Shown: piece by piece, positions 43,629-52,567 of the stretch
How positions within the stretch are numbered: position 1 is the first letter of the stretch
Layout: each line of letters begins with the position of its first letter
DNA from: Bacteroidales bacterium
GTDB taxonomy: Bacteria > Bacteroidota > Bacteroidia > Bacteroidales > UBA932
Length of the DNA: 64,000 nucleotides
Reading direction: 5' to 3'
Assembly: GCA_017445755.1 (NCBI GenBank)
Contig: JAFSSE010000012.1
Span: 1 to 64,000, forward strand
The notes under the pieces: model-generated
The model's input: only the letters and a program-made list of their open reading frames with translations
Databases searched by the model: none
What the model was told of the DNA's origin: nothing
Program-made: the position numbers and the translations under genes

Positions 43629-45266
43629 ATGCTTGACAAAGAACGCGGGCTGTACGTTGCCCACTCGGAAAACGGACCCATCTCTCTGGTTGGCAAGATG
43701 GCTAACCGCCACGGACTCATCGCCGGAGCTACCGGCACCGGAAAAACCGTAACCCTCCAGGTACTGGCGGAGACTTTCTGCCAGGCCGGCGTCCCCTGCT
43801 TCATGGCAGATATGAAAGGCGACGTCTCCGGCATCAGCCAGACGGGAAAACTCTCCAGCTTCATTGAGAAGCGCCTGCCCGAATTCGGCATCGAGGATCC
43901 CGCCTTCCAGGGCTGCCCTGTACGCTTTTTCGATGTTTTCGGAGAGCAGGGACACCCGATGAGGGCAACGATTTCGGACATGGGCCCGGACCTTCTCGGG
44001 CGGCTCATGGAGCTGAATGAGACCCAGACCGGCGTTCTCAACATAGTCTTCAAGATTGCGGATGACAACGGGCTCCTTCTGATAGACCTGAAGGACCTTC
44101 GGGCCATGCTCAATTTCGTCGGACAGAACGCCGCGGAGTTTACGACCAAGTATGGAAACGTCACCGCCGCCTCGGTCGGCGCGATCCAGAGGGCTGTCCT
44201 CGCCCTGGAGACCCAGGGAGGAGAGAAGTTCTTCGGAGAACCGGCCTTCGACATCTATGACCTCCTCCAGTGCGAGGGCGGAAAAGGTATCATGAACGTA
44301 CTTGCGGCCGACAAGCTGATGCTCCGTCCGAAACTCTACTCGACCTTCCTGCTCTGGCTCCTGTCGGAACTCTACTCGACCCTCCCGGAAGTCGGCGACA
44401 TGGATCTTCCGAAACTGGTCTTCTTCTTCGACGAGGCCCATATGCTCTTCGAGGATACCTCCAAGGCCCTTGTCAGTAAAATCGAACAGGTTATCCGCCT
44501 TATCCGTTCCAAGGGCGTCGGAATCTATTTCGTGACCCAGAGTCCGACCGATATCCCCGAGAACATCCTCGGCCAGCTCGGAAACCGTGTCCAGCACGCC
44601 CTCCGCGCCTATACCCCGAAGGACCAGAAGGCAGTAAAAACCGCCGCGGAGACCTTCCGCTCCAATCCCGCCTTTGACACCTACACAACCCTTCTCGAAC
44701 TCGGAACGGGCGAAGCCCTCGTCTCCTTCCTCGATGAAAAGGGAGCCCCGAGAATAGTCGAACGCGCAAAGATTCTCTTCCCGCTCTCCCAAATCGGCGC
44801 AATTACGGAAGAGCAGCGCAAGCAGATTATCAACTCATCCCGTCTCTACGGCCGCTATGACCATGTCGTCGACCGCGAGAGCGCCTATGAACTGATCACC
44901 CAGGCGACTCAGGAGGCCGAGCGGCAGAAGGCCGAACTCGAAGCCGCCGAAGAGGCCGCCCGCCAGAAGGAACTCGAGGCGAAGGAAGCTGAAAAAGCGG
45001 CCAAGGAAGCAGCCAGGGCCGAACGCGAGGCCGCAAAGAAAGCCAAGAACAGTATCGGCTCCAAGGTTCTGAAATCCGTCCTCACCGCCGTAACCGGCGT
45101 AGTCGCCGCCGGCGTTGCCGACGCTGTCACCGGAAAAGTCACCGGCACGAAGAAGACCTCCTCGACCTCCACTACAAAGAAGGCCGTCACCAAGGCCACC
45201 AACGCTGCCACAAAGACCGTGACCCGCGAACTTACCCGCTCGATTCTCGGCAACTTGATTAAATAA
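43629..45266 (+). CDS. DUF853/HerA-like ATPase with coiled-coil tail
   Basis: 545 residues. Walker A GATGTGKT near residue 34, Walker B LVFFFDEAHMLF near 260, and the FVTQSPTDIPENILGQLGNRVQHALRAYTPKDQKAV segment are typical of DUF853 (HerA-related) ATPases. From about 420 an Ala/Glu/Lys-rich coiled coil (QEAERQKAELEAAEEAARQ) is followed by a Gly/Ala-rich hydrophobic hairpin (VLTAVTGVVAAGVADAVTG) and a Thr/Lys-rich end. The cellular role of DUF853 proteins is unclear: DNA pumping by analogy to HerA, or a membrane-linked function given the hydrophobic segment. Confidence 0.85.
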   Translation: MLDKERGLYVAHSENGPISLVGKMANRHGLIAGATGTGKTVTLQVLAETFCQAGVPCFMADMKGDVSGISQTGKLSSFIEKRLPEFGIEDPAFQGCPVRFFDVFGEQGHPMRATISDMGPDLLGRLMELNETQTGVLNIVFKIADDNGLLLIDLKDLRAMLNFVGQNAAEFTTKYGNVTAASVGAIQRAVLALETQGGEKFFGEPAFDIYDLLQCEGGKGIMNVLAADKLMLRPKLYSTFLLWLLSELYSTLPEVGDMDLPKLVFFFDEAHMLFEDTSKALVSKIEQVIRLIRSKGVGIYFVTQSPTDIPENILGQLGNRVQHALRAYTPKDQKAVKTAAETFRSNPAFDTYTTLLELGTGEALVSFLDEKGAPRIVERAKILFPLSQIGAITEEQRKQIINSSRLYGRYDHVVDRESAYELITQATQEAERQKAELEAAEEAARQKELEAKEAEKAAKEAARAEREAAKKAKNSIGSKVLKSVLTAVTGVVAAGVADAVTGKVTGTKKTSSTSTTKKAVTKATNAATKTVTRELTRSILGNLIK

Positions 45267-45280
45267 AGAACTCCGCCCGC

Positions 45281-47371
45281 TTAGAACTCCGCCGTAAAAC
45301 GTACCGAAGGGAACAGCGGGAATATATAAATCTGTTTCCAGCACATATCCTCGGCATCATAGACCAGGGACACCGGATTGTGCCTGTTCAGGAGATTGTA
45401 TACTCCGGCATTCAAACTCATGGGATGCCGGTTCTTTTCCCATGATACGGTGCAGCCGAAATCCATCCGGATATATGCGGGCATACGGTAATTGTTTTTC
45501 CCCGAGTACCATTCGACAGGATCCGCTTCCTGCTCCTTAAGAAGCCACGGGGTAAACGACCCGACCGAGACTGTCTCGCAATGACCAGACTGGTATGTGA
45601 AGAATGCGTTCAGCCGGATATTGAATCCTGGTCTGGAAAGAAGAAGGCATGAACCGGTAGCGTTCAGGATGTGTGGGCGGTCAAACTGGGAAGGAAAAGG
45701 TTCGCCGCCATTAAGTTCAGCGAACAGGCGCGTAGAGTTGGAATAGGTATAGGCAAGCCGCAAGGACCATTCTTTCCTCTGATATTCAGCAAGGAACTCT
45801 ATTCCCCTGGACGTGCCGGAACCGATGACGACGTCGCTTTTCCATCCGGACAGCGAGGGGCTGAATAGATTGACGGCGTTCCTGTAGTAAACAAGATTAT
45901 CCATCCCCTTGTCGTAAACGTCTGCGGAAAGTGACAGGTTCTCTGCTCGATAAGACAGTCCGGCCGTCCACTGAAACGCCGTTTCATATGGAAGATCCCT
46001 GCTGGAAGGAACCATCAGATCCAGCGACCATCCCATGGGCAGCCCCTCGAGCTGATGGAAAAACTGGGAACGGTAATCAGCCGATAATTCTATGCTGAGC
46101 CCGCGCGACAGACCGATCGATGCCGCAACATCAAATTCCGGAACAAAGAACGATTCCGCCTTCTCGGGCTCTTCCGGAAAGTAGCGATAATTATTGACCC
46201 TTCCTCCGGCCCGAAACGTCAGCCAACGGAAAAGATTGCCGTTTATCTGGGAAAAGAGTGTCGTGAGGACGGACGGTCTGCTTTTTTCGGAAAACGCCGA
46301 TTCCGAAACTGACGGCCTGTCGCCGGACTCAAGATCATATTTCGCTCCCGGGAGAAAGGATGAAACCTGGCCATTGACTCCCAAAAGCAGATTTGTCTTT
46401 TTGCCGAGGCCGACTGTTCCGGAAGAAGAAAACGTTGCCTCCTTGACTGAACTCTCCACCGCGAAAGTATTCAGGGCTGAAAGCTCCTGCAGAAGCGTTT
46501 GATCAGACAGGAACCGATTCCAGGAAAGAGAGTTTTGTACCGTCCACCGTCCCCACTGCCCCTCATGCCGCAGCTGTGAAATCCAGTTGTTCCAGGAAAA
46601 TGTCCCCTTTGCCTGACGATAGGCAAAATAATAAGAATCTGTCGAGTAAAACGAGCTGATACTTAAGTGGTTCTTGTTACCAATCCGCCAATTGACCTTA
46701 CCGAATGCATCATAGACTGTTCCGGAAGCATCCTCCAGGGCCCCGGAAAAGACCTTGCATCCCCTGAGAAGAAGGGGCGCGGCGACCCCTGCAGGTGAAC
46801 CTCTAAGGGAACCTATAAAAGAAAGGCGGCCACTCTTGTCAGGGACACTGATGTCCCCTCCCAGAAGGAAAAGCGACCCGCTTACATGGCTTTTCAGCCG
46901 GGAGGGAATCTCCCGGGAAGTCGTCATGGCAATATGGGCCGAGGTAAAATTGCCATAGGCGGGAGAGAATCCGCCTAAAGAGATTCCGGCATCGGAACAC
47001 ACAGAAAGCGGAATTGCCTGGGTAAAGCCAAGAAGGTGGGAACTGCCATATACAGGGACACCGTCAAGGGTTATACGGCTGTTTCCTATGTTCCCTCCCC
47101 GCACATAGACTGCGGAACCTCCGTCTGACCCGGAAGACACGCCGGGAAGGAATTGGGTGAATTTAATAACATCGGGGTCGCCCATCGGAGTCACCTGTGA
47201 CCTCAACGCAGTTTCCTGTACAGTATAACCGCCCCCGCCAAGGCGGATGAAACGGGACGATTCTTTGACGGCCGCTGCAAGGGTATCCTGACGTTCGGTC
47301 TCCTCCTGGGCGAAGAGCGCCCCGGAGACAAACAGTAGGGGGAAAAGCAGAATATGATGCAGTCGGGACAT
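45281..47371 (-). CDS. TonB-dependent receptor
   Basis: 696 residues. A signal peptide ends at LFAQEE. There is no carboxypeptidase-like extension: a plug domain begins within about 40 residues (VIKFTQFLPGVSSGSDGGSAVYVRGGNIGNSRITLDGVPVY), followed by a barrel that ends with an aromatic residue (RFTAEF). It imports an unknown ligand through the outer membrane using ExbBD/TonB energy. The start overlaps the DUF4249 stop by one base (TAATG). It forms an operon with the DUF4249 lipoprotein and the clan CD protease, so a peptide or protein-derived ligand is a reasonable guess. Confidence 0.88.
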   Translation of the reverse strand: MSRLHHILLFPLLFVSGALFAQEETERQDTLAAAVKESSRFIRLGGGGYTVQETALRSQVTPMGDPDVIKFTQFLPGVSSGSDGGSAVYVRGGNIGNSRITLDGVPVYGSSHLLGFTQAIPLSVCSDAGISLGGFSPAYGNFTSAHIAMTTSREIPSRLKSHVSGSLFLLGGDISVPDKSGRLSFIGSLRGSPAGVAAPLLLRGCKVFSGALEDASGTVYDAFGKVNWRIGNKNHLSISSFYSTDSYYFAYRQAKGTFSWNNWISQLRHEGQWGRWTVQNSLSWNRFLSDQTLLQELSALNTFAVESSVKEATFSSSGTVGLGKKTNLLLGVNGQVSSFLPGAKYDLESGDRPSVSESAFSEKSRPSVLTTLFSQINGNLFRWLTFRAGGRVNNYRYFPEEPEKAESFFVPEFDVAASIGLSRGLSIELSADYRSQFFHQLEGLPMGWSLDLMVPSSRDLPYETAFQWTAGLSYRAENLSLSADVYDKGMDNLVYYRNAVNLFSPSLSGWKSDVVIGSGTSRGIEFLAEYQRKEWSLRLAYTYSNSTRLFAELNGGEPFPSQFDRPHILNATGSCLLLSRPGFNIRLNAFFTYQSGHCETVSVGSFTPWLLKEQEADPVEWYSGKNNYRMPAYIRMDFGCTVSWEKNRHPMSLNAGVYNLLNRHNPVSLVYDAEDMCWKQIYIFPLFPSVRFTAEF

Positions 47372-48435
47372 TATTTGAAATCATCTTTATAGCCGCGGAG
47401 GGCCCGTTCCTGTTCACGGTAAACAAGGGCACCGAAAACTCCGGTGCCGCCCTGGATGTTTGAGTAGACGTTATCGTGGTCATACACGTAACGTATATCC
47501 CGACCTTTGTTTTGCTCTTTCTGGTAAATGTCTTTCAAATAAAGGTCCAGTTCATCAGAAACAGCATATATATCAAATATTCCGCCCTCTGTCGGTTCGT
47601 AGTCCCGCGGATAATCCGTAATCAGTATGAAACTCTGGTCGGAATATAGCGGAGAATCATTCAACTCGTCGTAGGGATATCCGTTTGTGAAGCCGGTAGG
47701 GAATCTGAGGCGCACCATCTGGCTATGCATCGGGAGATCTGAATATTTATCACGAATCCATATTTTCTGCGAAAAAATTGATGTTTTCCAAAGCTTGACA
47801 GAATCTTTTCTGAAACACGGCAACTCTCCGACAGTCTTCTCTGTCTGATTAAAATCGTCGACAAGCGGATGCGTAGTCGCTATGTCCTGTCCCTCCTTAT
47901 GAAAAATCCAAAGATTTGCGCTCTTTCTGTATGCTGCTCCCCTCAAGTCTTCATAAGTATAGTAATCATGGTAGAAACGGCGGATTCTAAGTTCGCAAGA
48001 ACAATAAAGGTAATTGATAACCAACCCGGGCCGTATCTTCATAAACTGTTTTACATAAAACTCCTGTGGGAAAGTCGTTTCCGCCGAAAGGATTTCCCTG
48101 TCTGCAGTCGATACGGAAAGAGAATAGCGGCCGCCATATTCCGGTACCATGGCGCAGGCCCACTCTGATTCGGTATTTCTTCTAAATTCCCAACACTCGT
48201 CCTGTCCCTTCCCGGACAGCATGACCCGGATACCGTCCGGGAGCGCCTGCGGCACTGCCGTCCCGTGCGGAGACAACACCTTGAGGGAAAGGGTCTGCAC
48301 CGAGTCCCGTGTCAGGATACAATGGACCGACAGCGGCAGATTCTCCGCCGGTGAGAAGTCCACCGGTTCCACACACGATGCCATCAAGGCGGCGTACGCC
48401 GCCGCAGCAATCATATGTAAAACCTTATTGTTCAT
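47371..48435 (-). CDS. DUF4249 lipoprotein
   Basis: 354 residues with a lipobox (MASCVEP, Cys21). The pattern LPLSVHCILTRDSVQTLSLK, then beta-rich RYSLSVSTADREILSAETTFP, and a C-terminal VFGALVYREQERALRG, is that of DUF4249, a family found next to TonB receptors. It is assumed to be a surface partner that captures or presents ligand. The first 11 bases lie inside the protease gene, suggesting translational coupling. Confidence 0.85.
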   Translation of the reverse strand: MNNKVLHMIAAAAYAALMASCVEPVDFSPAENLPLSVHCILTRDSVQTLSLKVLSPHGTAVPQALPDGIRVMLSGKGQDECWEFRRNTESEWACAMVPEYGGRYSLSVSTADREILSAETTFPQEFYVKQFMKIRPGLVINYLYCSCELRIRRFYHDYYTYEDLRGAAYRKSANLWIFHKEGQDIATTHPLVDDFNQTEKTVGELPCFRKDSVKLWKTSIFSQKIWIRDKYSDLPMHSQMVRLRFPTGFTNGYPYDELNDSPLYSDQSFILITDYPRDYEPTEGGIFDIYAVSDELDLYLKDIYQKEQNKGRDIRYVYDHDNVYSNIQGGTGVFGALVYREQERALRGYKDDFK

Positions 48436-50194
48436 CTCCCAGCCGTATTACTCTCGCCAAGTCCCCACACGGGGTGTAATAACTTACCCAGACAGAGGGC
48501 TCCACCCCGCTTCCGTCCGTTTCAAAGTCCACGTACCGATATCCTTGATACAGAGGTGTCCAATCGGGATTGTCGCACTCCCATGAAAAGCCATATGCTC
48601 CCGCAGGACATGAAAAACTATATACACCTTCAAATCCGGAAATCAACTCCGAAGAAAAATAGTTCCCTACGCCCCAAAGTGTGATGTCTTTATAAATATC
48701 AATGTTTATCCCGGCTGACACGTTTGCATGAATAGTAGAACTCGTGAACGGACTGCTTATAAAGCATCCGGCTGTTGTAGAAGATGACGTCGTAGAGTAA
48801 AAATAAACATTTGTACCTGACCAAGTTATACCGGCACTTGAGGGAAGACCTGTTATATAATAGGTCCCGTTGTAATTATTTGACAAATTTGACGGCCCTT
48901 GTATTGCCGATAACTGAGGCGTCTCCAAGGTATTGATTTTTCCGCTATACTCCGGATATGACTCATATTGAGGCGTTTCAATTGCATTATCCGCCATCTG
49001 GGCATATGAAAATGCTTCGTAAAAAGAAATACCTGTCAAATCGTCGATATCCGCATCAACGGAACTCTCGTCTCCCACAACATACCCTTTCATTGAAGAC
49101 ATCCACCAGAAAAGGAATGCATCATATTCCAGGTTGCTCCTGGCATAGGATTCTTCATCCGCAGCGCACGCCGTTGCTATAGAAAAGTTCGGCTTATTCA
49201 TGGCCCCGACAAATCCTCCGCTATAACACTGGCCCATCACTATTCCGGTATGGCCCGAATAGTTATGCAGCTTATTGACCTCCGTCCTGAACTCGGACGG
49301 AGATAACAACTCGTTATTCCATAGACGAATATACGAAGTGTTACCTATCCGCTCACCGTGATCACAGACATATATGAACACATCGTCCCCGTCTGCGACT
49401 TGTTGACCAAGGGATGTGAAAACTGATTGCAAATTTGATTTAGTCGCCGAATATAAATTGCTCTCTGTGACTCCATCTCCATCATAATCTGTAGGAGACG
49501 ATACAAACGGACCCGTTATACGCTGACCATTCAGATAGTAATCATAATAACACAGGTTCATATCTTCATCCGAAGATGTTCCATCAGACATCAACAGGTA
49601 GATATGGCTTTTATTATAGTTATAATTCTGGGTCAGAATACGGAACATCTCGGAACAGTCATTCCAGTAGCGCTCGTAATTGTTTTCCTTTGTGACGCCA
49701 CCGCTAATGATTACAGCCCAATTATTACTGGATGAACTGCTTTTGGTGGTTTGGACTGATCTGTTTCCCGCAGAATTATGGACTGTCCTGGACGGAATAT
49801 CGGTAGGATATCGGAACCCCCACCATTTTCCGTCGTCTTCGAAAATGAAATAACGTTTCTCTGGCTCAATAAAGATGACACCCGTCTTTGCATTCACAAA
49901 TACGTATCTATATTTAGCTAAGCCATTTGATAGAGACTCGTACATCACGACCATCCACGACAAATAATTAGGAGTATAATAATCCGGAGCATAAGCCCCC
50001 TGCTTAATCGCTGTTTTCGGCTTAAGCGGTTCCGCTGAAATAAATGCACAGTCAAACATTTGCCACAGCTCTTCCGTAAGTTCTATGGCCTGATCACGGC
50101 TCACCAGAGAACCGTCCTCGTTATAGTATCCGCTGTTTTTCCGGCAGGAAAACAACACCAGCAGAATAAAAAGAAACAATACATTACGTTTCAT
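48425..50194 (-). CDS. Clan CD (C13 legumain-like) cysteine protease lipoprotein
   Basis: 589 residues. Lipobox LFSCRKN (Cys17). Residues about 20-150 form a propeptide-like region ending in a Ser-rich linker. Residues about 157-360 show a caspase-like fold: NNWAVIISGG, then DDVFIYVCDHGERIG with catalytic His279, then GIVMGQCYSGGF with catalytic Cys323 and ATACAADEESY. The HG and QCYSG pair and their spacing fit C13-like peptidases better than C25 gingipains or C14. The last 200 residues are beta-rich and Ser/Thr/Tyr-rich, probably binding or anchoring. AT-richer than its surroundings. First gene of the operon with DUF4249 and the TonB receptor: a cut, bind and import unit (inference). Confidence 0.8.
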   Translation of the reverse strand: MKRNVLFLFILLVLFSCRKNSGYYNEDGSLVSRDQAIELTEELWQMFDCAFISAEPLKPKTAIKQGAYAPDYYTPNYLSWMVVMYESLSNGLAKYRYVFVNAKTGVIFIEPEKRYFIFEDDGKWWGFRYPTDIPSRTVHNSAGNRSVQTTKSSSSSNNWAVIISGGVTKENNYERYWNDCSEMFRILTQNYNYNKSHIYLLMSDGTSSDEDMNLCYYDYYLNGQRITGPFVSSPTDYDGDGVTESNLYSATKSNLQSVFTSLGQQVADGDDVFIYVCDHGERIGNTSYIRLWNNELLSPSEFRTEVNKLHNYSGHTGIVMGQCYSGGFVGAMNKPNFSIATACAADEESYARSNLEYDAFLFWWMSSMKGYVVGDESSVDADIDDLTGISFYEAFSYAQMADNAIETPQYESYPEYSGKINTLETPQLSAIQGPSNLSNNYNGTYYITGLPSSAGITWSGTNVYFYSTTSSSTTAGCFISSPFTSSTIHANVSAGINIDIYKDITLWGVGNYFSSELISGFEGVYSFSCPAGAYGFSWECDNPDWTPLYQGYRYVDFETDGSGVEPSVWVSYYTPCGDLARVIRLGDEQ

Positions 50195-50224
50195 TGTAAA
50201 TCAGTGCTATAATTATGATTATGA

Positions 50225-50232
50225 CAAATGTA
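50225..50232 (-). promoter_or_regulatory. -7 box TACATTTG for the protease operon
   Basis: Reverse complement is an exact TAnnTTTG match 30 bases before the protease ATG at 50194. Confidence 0.55.
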
Positions 50233-50280
50233 CATAAAAACTTTCGATTTTAGGCCAATTGCATTTTAAAGAGGAAAAAT

Positions 50281-50318
50281 ATATATTTGGAGATGATGAA
50301 ATCTAAGAGAATCTTTTT
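50281..50318 (+). repeat. Left direct repeat flanking hipBA; copy of the sulfatase gene start
   Basis: 35 of 38 bases match 52205-52242, including a perfect 20-base core (50291-50310). It contains ATGATGAAATCTAAG, the same start as the sulfatase remnant; from 50293 it would encode only a 17-residue peptide before a stop. This is best read as a duplicated gene start left at the upstream edge of the hipBA module. Confidence 0.85.
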
Positions 50319-50376
50319 TGAGATTTGCTCGAAGATGCAGAAATAAACTATAATAAGATAATGTTTAAGTATAAAA

Positions 50377-50407
50377 TTTGATTTTTAACTATAATTAATT
50401 ACATTTG
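50377..50407 (+). promoter_or_regulatory. hipBA promoter: -33 TTTG and -7 box TACATTTG
   Basis: TACATTTG at 50400-50407 matches the -7 box, and TTTG at 50377-50380 is 19 bases upstream, the spacing expected for the -33 element. The hipB ATG follows 22 bases later. AT-rich flanks could serve as the HipB autoregulatory operator; no clear palindrome was identified. Confidence 0.6.
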
Positions 50408-50429
50408 CATCGATAAAGACTGATGCGTT

Positions 50430-50738
50430 ATGGACTTAAAAAAGTATTCGAACACCCAGATACTGCAGATGCTAGGGCTGAGGTTCAAGGATTACAGGTT
50501 GATGATGAACCTTTCCCAGGGAGACCTGGCCAAGGCGGCCGGGGTTTCTGTTTCCACAGTCCACAAGTTTGAGACAGGTACAATCACGAATATGAACATC
50601 ACCAACCTGATGGCCCTGCTCCGACCAGTTGGCCTGTTAGACCGGTTCGATGACTTGATTCCGGAGCAGCCCGAGAATCCATACTTGACTACTACGGAGC
50701 ATCAGAGGCAAAGAGTCAGGAGGAAGAACAATGGCTAG
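50430..50738 (+). CDS. hipB: HipB-like antitoxin (XRE-family HTH)
   Basis: 102 residues. A Cro/C1-type helix-turn-helix covers about 12-70: LGLRFKDYRLMMNLSQGDLAKAAGVSVSTVHKFETG. It should bind its own promoter and neutralise HipA. The last 8 bases overlap hipA, the usual arrangement of these modules. The pair sits between direct repeats. Confidence 0.88.
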   Translation: MDLKKYSNTQILQMLGLRFKDYRLMMNLSQGDLAKAAGVSVSTVHKFETGTITNMNITNLMALLRPVGLLDRFDDLIPEQPENPYLTTTEHQRQRVRRKNNG

Positions 50739-52230
50739 GAATATAGACAATGGCCGCCTGAGTGTCATGCTCTGGGGACAGGAGATTGGGCAAATCTGCT
50801 GGAATCCGAAAAAGGGGAACTCATATTTTTTCTTTTCACACGATTATCTTGCTTCGGGGCTGGATATCGCACCTCTGACCGCTTCGTCGAAAAGTCCTTC
50901 TGCCCGTTTCGCTATCTATGGCAACACGGATTCCGCGAAATATCAGAAACTCCCGCCCTTCATCGCGGATTCCCTTCCCGATGATTGGGGCAACACCCTT
51001 TTCGATCAGTGGTTCACCGAGCATCATTATCACGAAAAAGACAAGACTCCCCTGGCGAAACTTTCCTTTGTCGGCAGCCGCGCTATGGGTGCTCTTGAAT
51101 TCATTCCCTGCAGCGAGGAATCCTTCAGCGCCAATGAAAAGCTGATAATCCCGAAACTGTATGAACTGGCGAAGAAGATCGAACAGGACCGTGAACACGC
51201 CATCATCTCCCCGGAAGAGACCCTTACACAGAAAGCGCTGATGGCTGTCGGCACGTCCGCCGGCGGGCGGTTCAAGAAAGCGATTATCGCAATGGATGAA
51301 GGTGGAAACATCTTCTCCGGCCAGACTTCTGCACGGGGAGACCGGAAGTACTACATCCTCAAATTCAATACCCCTGAGTTCTGTCTCTCGGAGATAGAGA
51401 AGACCTGGTATGACCTTGCTACAACGGCGGGCATCACGATGATGCCCTCTCGACTGATTGAAGTGGAAGGCATCCACCATTTCCTGACCGAACGGTTTGA
51501 CCGTCGCGCCGGTGAGAAGGTCTTCACCCAAACGCTCGCAGCGGTCAATCCCGAGGCATATTGCTATGAGGATCTTTTCTCCACCTGCAGACAGCTCTCT
51601 ATCCCACAGGATGAGCTTAATGAGCTTTACTTGCGGATGGTGTTCAATATCCTTTCCAACAATACGGACGACCATGCTAAGAATTTCTCTTTCATCATGG
51701 AAAAAGACGGATCCTGGCACCTCTCCCCTGCTTATGATCTCTGCTTCATTTTGAAGACCGCTGCCGTGCCCGAGAAGAATCACGAGTTCTCCATTCGTGG
51801 GAAATTCGAAGATATCACCCTCGCAGACCTCCTGGCCTTCGCCGCCCAGAACGATATCAAAAATCCCGCGAAGTACATCGAAAAGGTCAAGGACACGCTC
51901 CGTGATTTCAGGGCGCTGGCGACATCGAATGGCGTCGCTCCCCTCTTCATCGACATAATAGAGACACGACTGCGTGAACTCTCTCCGGATGTCTTTGCTC
52001 CGGCCGTCGTCACTCCAGATCTTATCCGGTTCGAGATGACCGACTCTGGAAACATCCATTTGTATGCGACAATTGACGGCCAGGAAAAACGACGGGTCTT
52101 CACTAAGAAAAGCAAGCAGTATGAGGCCGTTCTCGATGCCATGAAAAAAACGCTCTCGAAAGAGGAACAGAAAGAGATTCTTGAAAGGTATTTGGGTTTT
52201 TTTCATATATTTATAGATGATGAAATCTAA
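50731..52230 (+). CDS. hipA: HipA-type serine/threonine kinase toxin
   Basis: 499 residues. HipA_N-like region (about 1-125, with LPDDWGNTLFDQWF), Gly-rich loop GTSAGGRFKKA (174-184), catalytic loop NTDDHAKN (311-318) and metal-binding SPAYDL (332-337), all as in active HipA. E. coli HipA phosphorylates glutamyl-tRNA synthetase and halts translation; the target here is unknown. It is longer than E. coli HipA (440 residues) by a C-terminal extension with QEKRRVFTKKSKQYEAVLDAMK. The last codons, including the stop at 52228-52230, lie within the right direct repeat, so the extreme C-terminus (IFIDDEI) is supplied by the target sequence. Confidence 0.92.
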   Translation: MARNIDNGRLSVMLWGQEIGQICWNPKKGNSYFFFSHDYLASGLDIAPLTASSKSPSARFAIYGNTDSAKYQKLPPFIADSLPDDWGNTLFDQWFTEHHYHEKDKTPLAKLSFVGSRAMGALEFIPCSEESFSANEKLIIPKLYELAKKIEQDREHAIISPEETLTQKALMAVGTSAGGRFKKAIIAMDEGGNIFSGQTSARGDRKYYILKFNTPEFCLSEIEKTWYDLATTAGITMMPSRLIEVEGIHHFLTERFDRRAGEKVFTQTLAAVNPEAYCYEDLFSTCRQLSIPQDELNELYLRMVFNILSNNTDDHAKNFSFIMEKDGSWHLSPAYDLCFILKTAAVPEKNHEFSIRGKFEDITLADLLAFAAQNDIKNPAKYIEKVKDTLRDFRALATSNGVAPLFIDIIETRLRELSPDVFAPAVVTPDLIRFEMTDSGNIHLYATIDGQEKRRVFTKKSKQYEAVLDAMKKTLSKEEQKEILERYLGFFHIFIDDEI

Positions 52231-52242
52231 GAGACTCTTTTT
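52205..52242 (+). repeat. Right direct repeat flanking hipBA
   Basis: Matches 50281-50318 at 35 of 38 positions; the perfect core is 52215-52234. It carries both the hipA stop codon and the start of the sulfatase remnant at 52217. Confidence 0.85.
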
Positions 52243-52566
52243 GGCAGCTGTGGCCACAACGGCCGCCGTCGGGTGTACCGGTAACAAAACGGCGACAAAG
52301 CCGAATATAGTCTTTTTCCTGGTCGATGACTACGGATGGCTCGACAGTAGCGTCGCCTACGGGGAAGAAGTCTATCCGAACAACCTGAGGATTGACACGC
52401 CGAATATGCAGCGGCTCTCCGAGCGGAGCAGCATGATGTAGCCGATGAGTATCCGGAAGTTACCAGCATCCTCGCCGCACGGCTCGGCAGTACGCTGACC
52501 CGTTGGAATGCCAGCATGCCTACAGTCCGTGCAACAGGAAAGCCGGTTCCTATGCCGGGCCGGTGA
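52217..52566 (+). pseudogene. Sulfatase remnant: head and tail only
   Basis: From 52217 a lipoprotein signal (VGCTGNK) is followed by the sulfatase start KPNIVFFLVDDYGW and TPNMQRLSE, then a stop at 52439-52441. From 52441 another frame carries a sulfatase-like C-terminus, EVTSILAARLGSTLTRWNASMP, ending at 52566. Family members have about 450-550 residues; only about 115 remain, and the catalytic Cys/Ser-x-Pro-x-Arg site is gone. The core was lost with a frame change. The start overlaps hipA by 14 bases. It converges on rsmD with 1 base between the stop codons. Confidence 0.85.
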
Positions 52567-52567
52567 T

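Noticed and set aside
45253-45296. Short direct repeat GAACTCCGCC at the gene end
   Set aside because: Two 10-base copies in a short stretch; too little to call a mobile element or regulatory site.
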